This document shows, in pieces, positions 1-9,496 of a DNA stretch of 64,000 bases. Where the stretch lies: assembly GCF_004519305.1 (NCBI RefSeq), contig NZ_SOZA01000005.1:1-64000 (forward strand). Direction: 5' to 3'. Below the pieces are notes generated by a model that saw nothing but the letters and a program-made list of their open reading frames with translations, searched no databases and was not told the origin of the DNA. This stretch comes from Pseudomonas sp. RIT623 (GTDB taxonomy: Bacteria; Pseudomonadota; Gammaproteobacteria; Pseudomonadales; Pseudomonadaceae). Each line of letters begins with the position of its first letter. The first letter of the stretch is position 1. Made by a program: the position numbers and the translations under genes.

Positions 1-937
1 GGGCTGGGGCTGGGGCTGGGATTGCCGGGTTGGCCGGAGCCTGGCCGTGACTGGTGCCCTGACGGTCGGCTTCCTCCTGGGCGATGGCAGCTTCAGTGGC
101 GCGTTCTTCCGGGGTGCGGCGGTCGCTGAACACCAGCAGCATGTAGCGGCTACGGTTGAGCGCGGCGGTCGGGATGGCGCGGACAATGGCGAACGGCTGG
201 CCGGAGTCATGGATCACTTCGTTGACCGTGGCCACCGGGTAGCCGGCCGGGAAACGCTGGCCCATGCCGGAGCTGACCAGCAGGTCGCCTTCCTTGATGT
301 CGGCGGTGTCGGCCACATGGCGCAGTTCCAGGCGCTCCGGGTTGCCGGTACCGCTGGCGATGGCGCGCAGGCCATTGCGGTTGACCTGCACCGGAATGCT
401 ATGGGTGGTGTCGGTGAGCAGCAGTACCCGCGAGGTGTAGGGCATCAGCTCGACCACCTGGCCCATCAGGCCACGGGCGTCGAGCACCGGTTGGCCGAGG
501 AACACCCCGTCACGCTCGCCCTTGTTGATCAGGATACGGTGGGTGAACGGGTTGGGATCGACACCGATCAGCTCGGCGACCTCGACCTTCTCGTTGACCA
601 GCGCCGACGAATTGAGCAACTCGCGCAGGCGCACGTTCTGCTCGGTCAGGGCTGCCAACTTCTGCAGGCGCCCCTGCAGCAGCAGGGCCTCGGTCTTGAG
701 TTTTTCGTTTTCGGCGATCAGCTCGGTGCGGCTGCCAAACTGGCCGGCCACGCCTTGCCACAGACGCTGCGGCAAGTCGGTGATCCAGTAGGATTCCATC
801 AGGACCAGGCCCATCTGGCTGCGCACGGGCTTGAGCAGGTCGAAACGCGAGTCGACCACCATCAGCGCGACCGACATCACCACCAGCACGAGCAGGCGCA
901 CGCCCAGCGAGGGGCCTTTGGAGAAAAGCGGTTTAAT
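1..937 (-). CDS. mreC: Rod shape-determining protein MreC (3' end outside window; probable AUU start)
   Basis: MreC is a bitopic inner-membrane protein that links MreB to the elongasome enzymes in the periplasm. The visible 312 residues show a short cytoplasmic start (IKPLFSKGPSLGVRLL), one membrane helix at about residues 12-31, a coiled coil at about 65-105 (AENEKLKTEALLLQ), the beta-rich MreC domain, and a Pro/Ala-rich tail that runs off the window. The frame has a TGA seven codons before the first candidate start and no ATG, GTG or TTG ahead of the membrane helix. The only start keeping the helix and lying at a proper distance from a Shine-Dalgarno (GAGGAA, 6-nt spacer) is ATT at 937-935. 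It lies 164 nt downstream of mreB in the same direction. Function is clear from the family; the AUU start is inferred. Confidence 0.93.
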   Translation of the reverse strand, partial: MKPLFSKGPSLGVRLLVLVVMSVALMVVDSRFDLLKPVRSQMGLVLMESYWITDLPQRLWQGVAGQFGSRTELIAENEKLKTEALLLQGRLQKLAALTEQNVRLRELLNSSALVNEKVEVAELIGVDPNPFTHRILINKGERDGVFLGQPVLDARGLMGQVVELMPYTSRVLLLTDTTHSIPVQVNRNGLRAIASGTGNPERLELRHVADTADIKEGDLLVSSGMGQRFPAGYPVATVNEVIHDSGQPFAIVRAIPTAALNRSRYMLLVFSDRRTPEERATEAAIAQEEADRQGTSHGQAPANPAIPAPAPA

Positions 938-949
938 GGGCCGTTCCTC
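935..949 (-). promoter_or_regulatory. Shine-Dalgarno GAGGAA and AUU start codon of mreC
   Basis: On the minus strand GAGGAA is followed by six bases (CGGCCC) and then ATT AAA CCG CTT, the first codons of a typical MreC N-terminus. An in-frame TGA seven codons upstream excludes a longer protein. The next usual starts are inside the transmembrane helix. Confidence 0.6.
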
Positions 950-1045
950 GTGGACGACTCAGGAAGTCATTGGGCATGGGACAACGCACCGGCCTGCTTG
1001 CGGGTTGACGGAAACGGCGCCCGGGCGGGCGCCAGCACAGCGCAT

Positions 1046-1072
1046 ACAGGTAGCACTGTGCGTGCCACCTGT
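1046..1072 (-). terminator. Hairpin between mreB and mreC
   Basis: Arms ACAGGT/ACCTGT and GCAC/GTGC are separated by single mismatched bases around a 5-nt loop. There is no clear U-tract, so this is more likely a partial attenuator or an mRNA-processing or stabilising hairpin than a full terminator. Its position between mreB and mreC would allow unequal expression of the two genes. Confidence 0.35.
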
Positions 1073-1101
1073 AAACCTGGGGATACCTTGCTGCCCGGCG
1101 A

Positions 1102-2298
<1,197 letters not shown>

Positions 2299-2341
2299 TC
2301 ACCACGGACCCATTCCGTTTCTCGATTTCCTGGAGATCCCC

Positions 2342-2629
2342 ATGGCGCTTCAACGCTCCGACGTGGAAAAGATCGCCCATCTGGCCCGACTGGGCCTGAA
2401 TGAAGGCGAACTGCCACGCATTACCGATGCCTTGAACAGTATTCTCGGGCTGGTCGACCAGATGCAAGCCGTCGACACCACCGGCATCGAACCGCTCGCC
2501 CACCCGCTGGAGACCACCCAGCGTCTGCGCCCCGACCAAGTCACCGAAAGCAACCAGCGCGACCGCTACCAGGCCGTCGCCCCGTCGACCGAGAACGGTC
2601 TGTACCTGGTTCCGAAAGTCATCGAATAA
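2342..2629 (+). CDS. gatC: Aspartyl/glutamyl-tRNA amidotransferase subunit C
   Basis: This is the small 95-residue subunit of the GatCAB amidotransferase, which converts Glu-tRNA(Gln) and Asp-tRNA(Asn) to the correct amidated forms. GatC wraps around the GatA-GatB interface and stabilises it. The N-terminal signature [16 protein letters not shown] and the central [19 protein letters not shown] are typical. A Shine-Dalgarno GGAG lies 7 nt upstream of the ATG. It is the first gene of a gatC-gatA-gatB operon (15-nt and 11-nt gaps), transcribed away from mreB. Confidence 0.96.
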   Translation: MALQRSDVEKIAHLARLGLNEGELPRITDALNSILGLVDQMQAVDTTGIEPLAHPLETTQRLRPDQVTESNQRDRYQAVAPSTENGLYLVPKVIE

Positions 2630-2644
2630 GGGATAGCGCCTGCC

Positions 2645-4096
2645 ATGCATCAACTCACTCTGGCCGAGATCGCCCGCGGTCTGGCCGACAAATCGTTCTC
2701 TTCGCAGGAACTGACCGGCGCCCTGCTGTCGCGCATCAAGCATCTCGACCCGCGGCTCAACAGTTTCATCAGCGTCACCGAAGACCAGGCTCTGGACCAG
2801 GCGCGTGCCGCCGACGCCCGCCGTGCCGCCGGTGAAACCGGCGCCCTGCTCGGCGCGCCGATCGCCCACAAGGACCTGTTCTGCACCAATGGCGTGCGCA
2901 CCAGCTGCGGCTCGAAGATGCTCGACAACTTCAACGCCCCGTACGACGCCACCGTGGTCGCCAAGCTGGCCGAGGCCGGCATGGTCACCCTGGGCAAGAC
3001 CAACATGGACGAATTCGCCATGGGCTCGGCCAACGAGTCCAGCCACTACGGCGCGGTGAAGAACCCGTGGAACCTCGAACATGTACCGGGTGGTTCCTCC
3101 GGCGGTTCGGCCGCCGCCGTGGCCGCGCGCCTGCTGCCGGCCACCACCGGCACCGACACCGGCGGTTCGATCCGCCAGCCGGCAGCCTTCACCAACCTGA
3201 CCGGCCTAAAGCCGACCTATGGCCGCGTATCGCGCTGGGGCATGATCGCCTACGCCTCGAGCCTCGACCAGGGCGGCCCGCTGGCCCGCACCGCCGAGGA
3301 CTGCGCCCTGCTGCTGCAAGGCATGGCCGGCTTCGATGCCAAGGATTCGACCAGCGTCGATGAACCGGTACCCGACTACAGCGCCAACCTCAACGCCTCG
3401 CTGCAGGGCCTGCGCATCGGCCTGCCCAAGGAATACTTCGGCGCCGGCCTCGACCCGCGCATCGCCGAGCTGGTCCAGGCCAGCGTCAAGGAGCTGGAAA
3501 AGCTCGGCGCGGTGGTCAAGGAAATCAGCCTGCCGAACATGCAGCACGCCATTCCGGCGTACTACGTGATCGCCCCGGCCGAAGCCTCCTCCAACCTGTC
3601 GCGTTTCGACGGCGTGCGCTTCGGCCACCGCTGCGCGAACCCGGCGAACCTGACCGACCTGTACGAACGCTCCCGCGGCGAAGGCTTCGGCGCGGAGGTG
3701 CAGCGACGCATCATGGTCGGCACCTACGCCCTGTCGGCCGGCTACTACGACGCCTACTACATCAAGGCGCAGCAGATCCGCCGCCTGGTCAAGAACGACT
3801 TCATGGCCGCCTTCCACGATGTCGACGTGATCCTCGGCCCGACCACGCCGAACCCGGCCTGGACACTCGGCGCCAAGAGCAGCGACCCGGTCGCCGCCTA
3901 CCTCGAGGACGTCTACACCATCACCGCCAACCTGGCGGGCCTGCCTGGCCTGTCGATGCCGGCCGGCTTCGTCGACGGCCTGCCGGTGGGCGTGCAACTG
4001 CTGGCCCCGTACTTCCAGGAAGGCCGCCTGCTCAACATCGCGCACCGGTACCAGCAAGTCACCGACTGGCACACCCGCGCCCCCAACGGCTTCTGA
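2645..4096 (+). CDS. gatA: Aspartyl/glutamyl-tRNA amidotransferase subunit A
   Basis: This is the glutaminase subunit that releases ammonia from glutamine for transfer to the mischarged tRNA bound by GatB. At 483 residues it is the usual length. The amidase-signature Ser-cisSer-Lys triad is visible: the lysine in [10 protein letters not shown] (about residue 76), [13 protein letters not shown], and the nucleophilic serine in [13 protein letters not shown]. The protein is cytosolic, with no signal sequence. It lies 15 nt after gatC and 11 nt before gatB, consistent with stoichiometric co-translation. Confidence 0.97.
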   Translation: MHQLTLAEIARGLADKSFSSQELTGALLSRIKHLDPRLNSFISVTEDQALDQARAADARRAAGETGALLGAPIAHKDLFCTNGVRTSCGSKMLDNFNAPYDATVVAKLAEAGMVTLGKTNMDEFAMGSANESSHYGAVKNPWNLEHVPGGSSGGSAAAVAARLLPATTGTDTGGSIRQPAAFTNLTGLKPTYGRVSRWGMIAYASSLDQGGPLARTAEDCALLLQGMAGFDAKDSTSVDEPVPDYSANLNASLQGLRIGLPKEYFGAGLDPRIAELVQASVKELEKLGAVVKEISLPNMQHAIPAYYVIAPAEASSNLSRFDGVRFGHRCANPANLTDLYERSRGEGFGAEVQRRIMVGTYALSAGYYDAYYIKAQQIRRLVKNDFMAAFHDVDVILGPTTPNPAWTLGAKSSDPVAAYLEDVYTITANLAGLPGLSMPAGFVDGLPVGVQLLAPYFQEGRLLNIAHRYQQVTDWHTRAPNGF

Positions 4097-4107
4097 GGAG
4101 TTCACAC

Positions 4108-5553
4108 ATGCAATGGGAAGTTGTGATCGGGCTGGAGATTCATACCCAGCTCGCCACCCAGTCGAAGATCTTCTCCGGCAGCGCCACCACCTTCGGCTCC
4201 GAGCCGAACACCCAGGCCAGCCTGGTTGACTTGGGCATGCCGGGCGTACTGCCGGTACTCAACCAGGAAGCCGTGCGCATGGCGTGCATGTTCGGCCTGG
4301 CGATCGATGCCGAGATCGGCCCGCGCAACGTGTTCGCGCGCAAGAACTACTTCTACCCCGACCTGCCCAAGGGCTACCAGATCAGCCAGATGGACCTGCC
4401 GATCGTCGGCAAGGGCCACCTGGACATCGCCCTGGAAGACGGCACCATCAAGCGCATCGGCGTGACCCGCGCGCACCTTGAGGAAGACGCCGGCAAGAGC
4501 CTGCACGAAGACTTCAACGGCGCCAGCGGCATAGACCTGAACCGCGCCGGCACGCCGCTGCTGGAAATCGTCTCCGAGCCGGACATGCGCAGCGCCAAGG
4601 AAGCCGTGGCCTACGTCAAGGCGATCCACGCCCTGGTGCGCTACCTGGGCATCTGCGACGGCAACATGGCCGAAGGCTCGCTGCGTTGCGACTGCAACGT
4701 CTCGGTGCGCCCGAAGGGCCAGGCCGAGTTCGGCACCCGCTGCGAGATCAAGAACGTCAACTCGTTCCGTTTCGTCGAAAAGGCGATCAACTACGAGGTC
4801 CAGCGCCAGATCGAACTGATCGAGGACGGCGGCAAGGTGACCCAGGAAACCCGCCTGTACGACCCGAACAAGGACGAGACCCGCTCGATGCGCAGCAAGG
4901 AGGAAGCCAACGACTACCGTTACTTCCCCGACCCAGACCTGCTGCCGGTGGTCATCGAGCCAAGCTTCCTCGAGACCGTGCGCGCCGCCCTGCCGGAGCT
5001 GCCGACGCAGAAGGTCGAGCGCTTCCAGCAGCAGTACGCGCTATCGGCGTATGACGCCAACGTGCTGGCATCCAGCCGCGAACAGGCAGACTACTTCGAG
5101 CACGTGGTGAAAATTGGCGGCGACGCCAAGCTCGCGGCCAACTGGGTCATGGTCGAGCTGGGCAGCCTGCTGAACAAGCTGGGCCTGGACATCGACCAGT
5201 CGCCGGTCAGCGCCGAACACCTTGGCGGCATGCTGCTGCGCATCCGTGACAACACCATCAGCGGCAAGATCGCCAAGACCGTGTTCGAGGCCATGGCCGC
5301 CGGCGAAGGCGATGCCGACAGCATCATCGAAAGCAAAGGTCTCAAGCAGGTCACCGACACTGGCGCGATCGACAAGATGCTCGACGAAGTGCTCGCCGCC
5401 AACGCCGAACAGGTCGAACAGTACCGCGCCGCCGACGAGGCCAAGCGCGGCAAGATGTTCGGCTTCTTCGTCGGCCAGGCGATGAAGGCTTCCAAAGGCA
5501 AGGCCAACCCGGGGCAAGTGAACCAATTGCTCAAGACCAAGCTCGAAGGGTGA
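4108..5553 (+). CDS. gatB: Aspartyl/glutamyl-tRNA amidotransferase subunit B
   Basis: This subunit binds the misacylated tRNA, phosphorylates its side-chain carboxylate with ATP and transfers ammonia delivered from GatA. The 481 residues begin with the family signature [13 protein letters not shown] and contain the cradle-domain motifs [14 protein letters not shown] and [13 protein letters not shown] YqeY-like helical tail covers about residues 330-481 and is used for tRNA recognition. A strong AGGAG lies 7 nt before the ATG. The gene ends the operon and is followed directly by REP-type repeats. Confidence 0.97.
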   Translation: MQWEVVIGLEIHTQLATQSKIFSGSATTFGSEPNTQASLVDLGMPGVLPVLNQEAVRMACMFGLAIDAEIGPRNVFARKNYFYPDLPKGYQISQMDLPIVGKGHLDIALEDGTIKRIGVTRAHLEEDAGKSLHEDFNGASGIDLNRAGTPLLEIVSEPDMRSAKEAVAYVKAIHALVRYLGICDGNMAEGSLRCDCNVSVRPKGQAEFGTRCEIKNVNSFRFVEKAINYEVQRQIELIEDGGKVTQETRLYDPNKDETRSMRSKEEANDYRYFPDPDLLPVVIEPSFLETVRAALPELPTQKVERFQQQYALSAYDANVLASSREQADYFEHVVKIGGDAKLAANWVMVELGSLLNKLGLDIDQSPVSAEHLGGMLLRIRDNTISGKIAKTVFEAMAAGEGDADSIIESKGLKQVTDTGAIDKMLDEVLAANAEQVEQYRAADEAKRGKMFGFFVGQAMKASKGKANPGQVNQLLKTKLEG

Positions 5554-5560
5554 TCCCGAT

Positions 5561-5643
5561 CGCGGGGCAAGCCCGCTCCCACAGGATGGCGCAGTACCTG
5601 TAGGAGCGGCCTTGCGTCGCGAAAGGACCGCATAGCGGTCCCA
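5561..5643. repeat. REP-type repeats between gatB and the RlpA-like gene
   Basis: Two elements are seen. The first is a short palindrome (gcggggcaagcccgctccca). The second is a Pseudomonas REP unit (tgtaggagcggccttgcg, then cgcgaaaggaccgcatagcggtccc) with the usual internal hairpin. Related copies occur near 12540, 30530, 36190 and 42150. Confidence 0.8.
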
Positions 5644-5666
5644 GTGCCTGAATCGGAGCAGTCGAC

Positions 5667-6041
5667 TTGATCAAGCATTCCCTCGCCACCCTCAGCCTGT
5701 TTTCCCTGCTGGCCGGTTGCGCCAGCCACGACATCGACCCACGCGGTTACGACGAAACCGGTACCGCCTCCTATTACGGCGCCCGCCACCACGGCAAGCG
5801 AACGGCCAGCGGCGAGCCCTTCAACCAGCATGGCCTGAGCGCCGCCCACCGCAGCCTGCCCTTCGGCAGCCGGGTGCTGGTCACCAACCTCAACAATCAG
5901 CGCAGCGTCGTGGTGCGCATCAACGACCGCGGCCCGCATACCCGTGGCCGCCTGATCGACCTGTCACGCGCCGCCGCAGAAAAAATCGGCATGTTGCGTA
6001 GCGGAACGGCGCGCGTGCGAGTACAAGGTTTGAGCGACTGA
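5667..6041 (+). CDS. RlpA-family septal-ring lipoprotein (short, DPBB domain only)
   Basis: This 124-residue lipoprotein has a signal peptide ending in lipobox LLAGC (Cys about residue 18) and a double-psi beta-barrel (GTASYYGARHHGKRTASGE ... VVRINDRGPHTRGRLIDLS). RlpA-type barrels are lytic transglycosylases in P. aeruginosa, acting on glycan strands lacking stem peptides. The catalytic-type motif INDRGP and the conserved histidine of the family are present. The SPOR domain of full RlpA is missing, so septal targeting may differ. The start is TTG, with GGAG 7 nt upstream. The stop is about 20 nt before the next gene, so the two may be co-transcribed. Confidence 0.85.
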   Translation: MIKHSLATLSLFSLLAGCASHDIDPRGYDETGTASYYGARHHGKRTASGEPFNQHGLSAAHRSLPFGSRVLVTNLNNQRSVVVRINDRGPHTRGRLIDLSRAAAEKIGMLRSGTARVRVQGLSD

Positions 6042-6060
6042 CCTGACTGGAGCCCTCGCT

Positions 6061-7146
6061 ATTTTCGACCTGGCCACCCTTCCCGCCTTCAGCCTGCTGC
6101 AACTGGGCCTGGGCCTGCTATTGCTGATTATCGGCGCCGAGTTGCTGGTGCGCGCGGCCCTGCGCCTGGCCGGGCGCCTGCACGTGCGTCCGCTGATCAT
6201 CGGCCTGAGCCTGGTCGCCTTCGGCAGCACCGCGCCACAGCTGACGGTAAGCCTGCAGGCCGCCTACCAGGGCGCGCCGGACGTCGCCGTCGGCAGCGTG
6301 ATCGGCAGCAACATCTTCAATGTACTGGTAATCCTCGGCCTGGCCGCGCTGATCATTCCACTGCGCGTGTCACGCCAGTTGGTGCGCCTGGACATCCCGC
6401 TGATGATCCTGGCCAGCGCGCTGGTCTACCTGCTCGCCTTCAACGGCCAACTGGGCCGCCTGGAGGGTGTCCTGCTGCTGCTTGGCTTGCTGGCCTACCT
6501 GGGCATGCTCTGGCACCAGTCACGCCACTACGCCCGCACCTACCCCGCGCCCAGCGCCGCGCACACCGGCGCAGGCCGCTTCTGGAGCGGCGCCCTGCTG
6601 CTGATCCTGCTGGGCCTGGGCCTGCTGAGCCTGGCCGGGCATCTATTGCTCGAGGCCGCCGTCGAAGTGGCCACCGACCTGGGCTTGTCCGAGCGCATCA
6701 TCGGCCTGACCGTGGTGGCAGTGTGCACCTCGCTGCCGGAACTGGCCGCCGCGCTGATCGCCGCCCTGCGCGGCGAGCGGGAAATCGCCGTGGGCACGGT
6801 GATCGGCAGCAACCTGTTCAACCTGCTCGCGGTCCTGGGCCTGACCGCGGTGCTCACCCCCGAGCCGCTGTCGATTTCGCCCAATGCCCTGGACTTCGAC
6901 CTACCGGTGATGCTCGGCGTCGCCGCGCTGTGCCTGCCGGTGTTCTACTCCGGTTACCGGGTCACCCGCGCCGAAGGCCTGGTGTTCCTGTGCCTGTACC
7001 TGGCCTACGGCCTGCACGTGGTGACGTTCACCACCGGCATGCCGCTGGCTGGCCGCCTCGAGCGCTGGATGCTGTTCTACGTCCTGCCGGTGCTCGGTAT
7101 CGTGTTGTTGTATACCACCGTCCGCGCCTGGCGCCGCCAACACTAA
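6061..7146 (+). CDS. CaCA-family sodium/calcium exchanger-like membrane protein (probable AUU start)
   Basis: This is an integral membrane antiporter of the Ca2+:cation family (YrbG-like). Two inverted alpha repeats are clear: LVAFGSTAPQLTVSL followed by VGSVIGSNIFN, and VCTSLPELAAALIAAL followed by VGTVIGSNLFN. These contribute the acidic and small residues of the ion path. In the first repeat the usual Pro-Glu is Pro-Gln, which may change ion selectivity. A TTG at 6121 would remove most of helix 1. Upstream in frame there is no ATG, GTG or TTG before a TGA at 6031. ATT at 6061, 8 nt after GGAG, fits the expected N-terminus (IFDLATLPAFSLLQ); a CTG at 6043 is the alternative. Confidence 0.85.
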   Translation: MFDLATLPAFSLLQLGLGLLLLIIGAELLVRAALRLAGRLHVRPLIIGLSLVAFGSTAPQLTVSLQAAYQGAPDVAVGSVIGSNIFNVLVILGLAALIIPLRVSRQLVRLDIPLMILASALVYLLAFNGQLGRLEGVLLLLGLLAYLGMLWHQSRHYARTYPAPSAAHTGAGRFWSGALLLILLGLGLLSLAGHLLLEAAVEVATDLGLSERIIGLTVVAVCTSLPELAAALIAALRGEREIAVGTVIGSNLFNLLAVLGLTAVLTPEPLSISPNALDFDLPVMLGVAALCLPVFYSGYRVTRAEGLVFLCLYLAYGLHVVTFTTGMPLAGRLERWMLFYVLPVLGIVLLYTTVRAWRRQH

Positions 7147-7155
7147 GGAAACAAC

Positions 7156-7542
7156 ATGGCAGATTCGAAATCCACCGGCGAGCGCATTCGCCGCCAGGTC
7201 ATGGGCGATGCCTTCGTCGACCGCGCCCTGGGCAATGCGAGCGAGTTCACCCAGCCGCTTCAGGACTTCGTCAACGAGCACGCCTGGGGCAGTGTCTGGG
7301 CTCGCGATGGCCTGGCGCTGAAGACCCGCAGCCTGATCACCCTGGCCACGCTGACCGCGCTCAAGTGCCCGCAGGAGCTCAAGGGGCATGTGCGTGGGGC
7401 CTTGAACAATGGCTGCACGGTGGTTGAGATTCGCGAAGCGCTGCTGCATTGCGCGGTGTATGCCGGGGTGCCGGCGGCGGTCGATGCGTTTCGGGCGGCG
7501 CAGGAAGTGATTGATAGTTATCAGGCGAGTCCTAGCGATTAA
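7156..7542 (+). CDS. Carboxymuconolactone decarboxylase family protein (PcaC-like)
   Basis: This 128-residue all-helical protein of the CMD/AhpD superfamily has an N-terminus (GERIRRQVMGDAFVDRAL) close to PcaC, the 4-carboxymuconolactone decarboxylase of protocatechuate catabolism. The core motif GHVRGALNNGCTVVEIREAL carries the conserved His and EIRE signature. It sits 9 nt after the exchanger gene, away from any pca genes, so its substrate is open. AhpD-type redox activity would need a CxxC pair, which is absent. Family assignment is sure; function is not. Confidence 0.85.
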   Translation: MADSKSTGERIRRQVMGDAFVDRALGNASEFTQPLQDFVNEHAWGSVWARDGLALKTRSLITLATLTALKCPQELKGHVRGALNNGCTVVEIREALLHCAVYAGVPAAVDAFRAAQEVIDSYQASPSD

Positions 7543-8089
7543 TTAAAAGTATCTGTGAATATCCACGCCTACCGACTTTGACTTTCAGAGCGGGGATTTT
7601 GAAAGTTACATGCGCATTCATTGGCGATGGCGACGCATAATCACCTTTCCGCCCTTACGGCGGGTCCCTTTTTGAAGGATCAAAAAGGAACCAAAAAATC
7701 CTCGCTCCATTCATCCGGCCCCTACGCTTCGCTCCGGGGTTCCCTCGCTACGCTCTTGCTCCCGTGGGGACCGCGCTGTACGCCCCATCCTGGGGCGCAG
7801 CGCTCGACGGCCATCCATGGCCGTCGCCCCACTACGCAAGAACTCCGCTCGGCCTCCTGAAGTCGCAATTGGCGACGCCTGCACTATCGCGCACCTAGAA
7901 GCAACAGCAAGATCAAGATCAAGATCAAAGACCAAGAGATACGAAGTTAGTGGTTAGACAGTTGGCGATGTATTGACTGCCTGTAATGGCAACCGCGAGA
8001 TTGAAAACAGACTTGAGTAACAATAATACGCCATCCAAGCCAACTCGGTTTCAGGACACCGTAACATCCCGAAACCGAACTAGATCCAA
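7543..8089. repeat. Non-coding, hairpin-rich intergenic stretch
   Basis: No convincing gene is present in 547 bp. There are several inverted repeats: ccctttttga/tcaaaaagg around 7666-7691, the near-perfect palindrome cgacggccat...atggccgtcg around 7806-7827, cgccccatcc/ggggcg, and gtcgcaattggcgac at about 7862-7876. A short direct repeat of agatca (three units) lies at 7909-7928. The block looks like one of the mosaic intergenic repeats common in Pseudomonas. This is from general recollection and was not checked by a search. Confidence 0.5.
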
Positions 8090-9445
8090 TCAGGCCTGAC
8101 GAGACTTTTTGATCCGAAACGCCACCCACAACACGGCAATCCACGCCGGAATCAACATCACCGAAATGCGAATCGGCGGTGTCAGGTACATAACCACCAG
8201 GATCAGCACAATGAACGCCAGGCACAGGTAGTTGCTCAGCGGGTGCCACAGGCTCTGGTAGAACGGCGTGATCCCCGCCGCCAGCTTGGCCTTGCGGAAC
8301 TTGAGATGGGTGATACTGATGCTCGCCCAGTTGATCACCAGCGCCGACACCGCCAGCGCCATCAGCAGGCCAAACGCTTCACCCGGCATCAGGTAGTTGA
8401 TCAGCACGCACAGGCCAGTGGCGAACGCCGATACCCCAAGCGCCGTCAGCGGCACGCCACGACGGCTGACCTTGAGCAACTGGCGCGGCGCGTCGCCCTG
8501 GGCAGCCAGGCCGAACAGCATGCGACTGTTGGCATACACACAGCTGTTGTACACCGACAGCGCCGCCGTCAGCACCACGATGTTGAGGATGGTCGCCACC
8601 AGGTCACTGTCGAGGTTGTGGAAAATCATCACGAACGGACTGCCGCCCTGCACCACCTTCTGCCAAGGGTACAGCGACAACAGCACCGCCAGCGCACCGA
8701 TGTAGAAAATCAGGATGCGGTAGACCACCTGGTTGGTGGCCTTGGGAATGCTCTCGCGCGGGTTGGCCGCTTCAGCGGCGGTGATGCCCACCAGCTCCAG
8801 GCCGCCGAACGAGAACATGATCACCGCCAGCGCCATGACCAGCCCGACCACGCCATTGGGGAAGAAACCGCCGTACTGCCAGAGGTTGGCAACGCTGGCA
8901 TCCGGCCCGCCATCACCGCTGGCCAGCAGCCAGGCGCCGAAGGCGATCATGCTGACGATCGCCACCACCTTGACCAGGGCGAACCAGAACTCCATCTCCC
9001 CGTAGACCTTCACCTGGGTCAGGTTGATGGCGTTGATCACCACGAAGAAGATCGCCGCCGTGGCCCAGGTGGGGAAGTCCGGCCACCAGTACTGCACGTA
9101 GATGCCCACCGCGGTGAGCTCGGCCATGCCGACCAGCACGTACACCACCCAGTAGTTCCAGCCCGAGACGAACCCGGCGAACTCGCTCCAGTACTGGTGG
9201 GCGAAGTGGCTGAAACTGCCGGCGACCGGCTCCTCGACCACCATCTCGCCCAGCTGGCGCATGATCAGGAAGGCCATCAGGCCGGCGATGGCGTAGCCCA
9301 GCAACACCGAGGGGCCGGCCAGCTGGATGGTCTGGGCGATGCCCAGGAACAGCCCGGTGCCGATGGCACCGCCCAGCGCGATCAGCTGGATATGGCGATT
9401 CTTCAGCCCGCGCTGCAAGCGCTCGGGCGTGCTCTGGTCTTGCAT
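8090..9445 (-). CDS. Amino-acid permease of the AroP/PheP type (APC superfamily)
   Basis: This inner-membrane proton symporter has 451 residues and about 12 predicted helices. The N-terminus LQRGLKNRHIQLIALGGAIG, followed by TGLFLG, is the helix-1 signature of the amino-acid transporter family. EEPVAGSFSHFAHQYW and SFGGLELVGITAAEAANP match AroP, PheP and GabP-type carriers. In P. putida this position recalls an AroP paralogue for aromatic amino acids, but substrate cannot be read from sequence alone. The ATG follows AAAGGA by 6 nt. It is 51 nt downstream of the AEC-family gene on the same strand, so the two may share a transcript. Confidence 0.88.
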   Translation of the reverse strand: MQDQSTPERLQRGLKNRHIQLIALGGAIGTGLFLGIAQTIQLAGPSVLLGYAIAGLMAFLIMRQLGEMVVEEPVAGSFSHFAHQYWSEFAGFVSGWNYWVVYVLVGMAELTAVGIYVQYWWPDFPTWATAAIFFVVINAINLTQVKVYGEMEFWFALVKVVAIVSMIAFGAWLLASGDGGPDASVANLWQYGGFFPNGVVGLVMALAVIMFSFGGLELVGITAAEAANPRESIPKATNQVVYRILIFYIGALAVLLSLYPWQKVVQGGSPFVMIFHNLDSDLVATILNIVVLTAALSVYNSCVYANSRMLFGLAAQGDAPRQLLKVSRRGVPLTALGVSAFATGLCVLINYLMPGEAFGLLMALAVSALVINWASISITHLKFRKAKLAAGITPFYQSLWHPLSNYLCLAFIVLILVVMYLTPPIRISVMLIPAWIAVLWVAFRIKKSRQA

Positions 9446-9496
9446 GAAGTGTCCTTTAGGTGAGGCTGTATTGTTGGTTTTGTGTGCAGTGAGGGT

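Noticed and set aside
7621..7860. 79-codon frame in the repeat-rich gap
   Set aside because: It runs through several inverted repeats and has no family resemblance, so it is likely a by-product of the repeat.
7907..7929. Tandem agatca as a possible CRISPR or iteron array
   Set aside because: Only three 6-bp units without spacers; too small for either.
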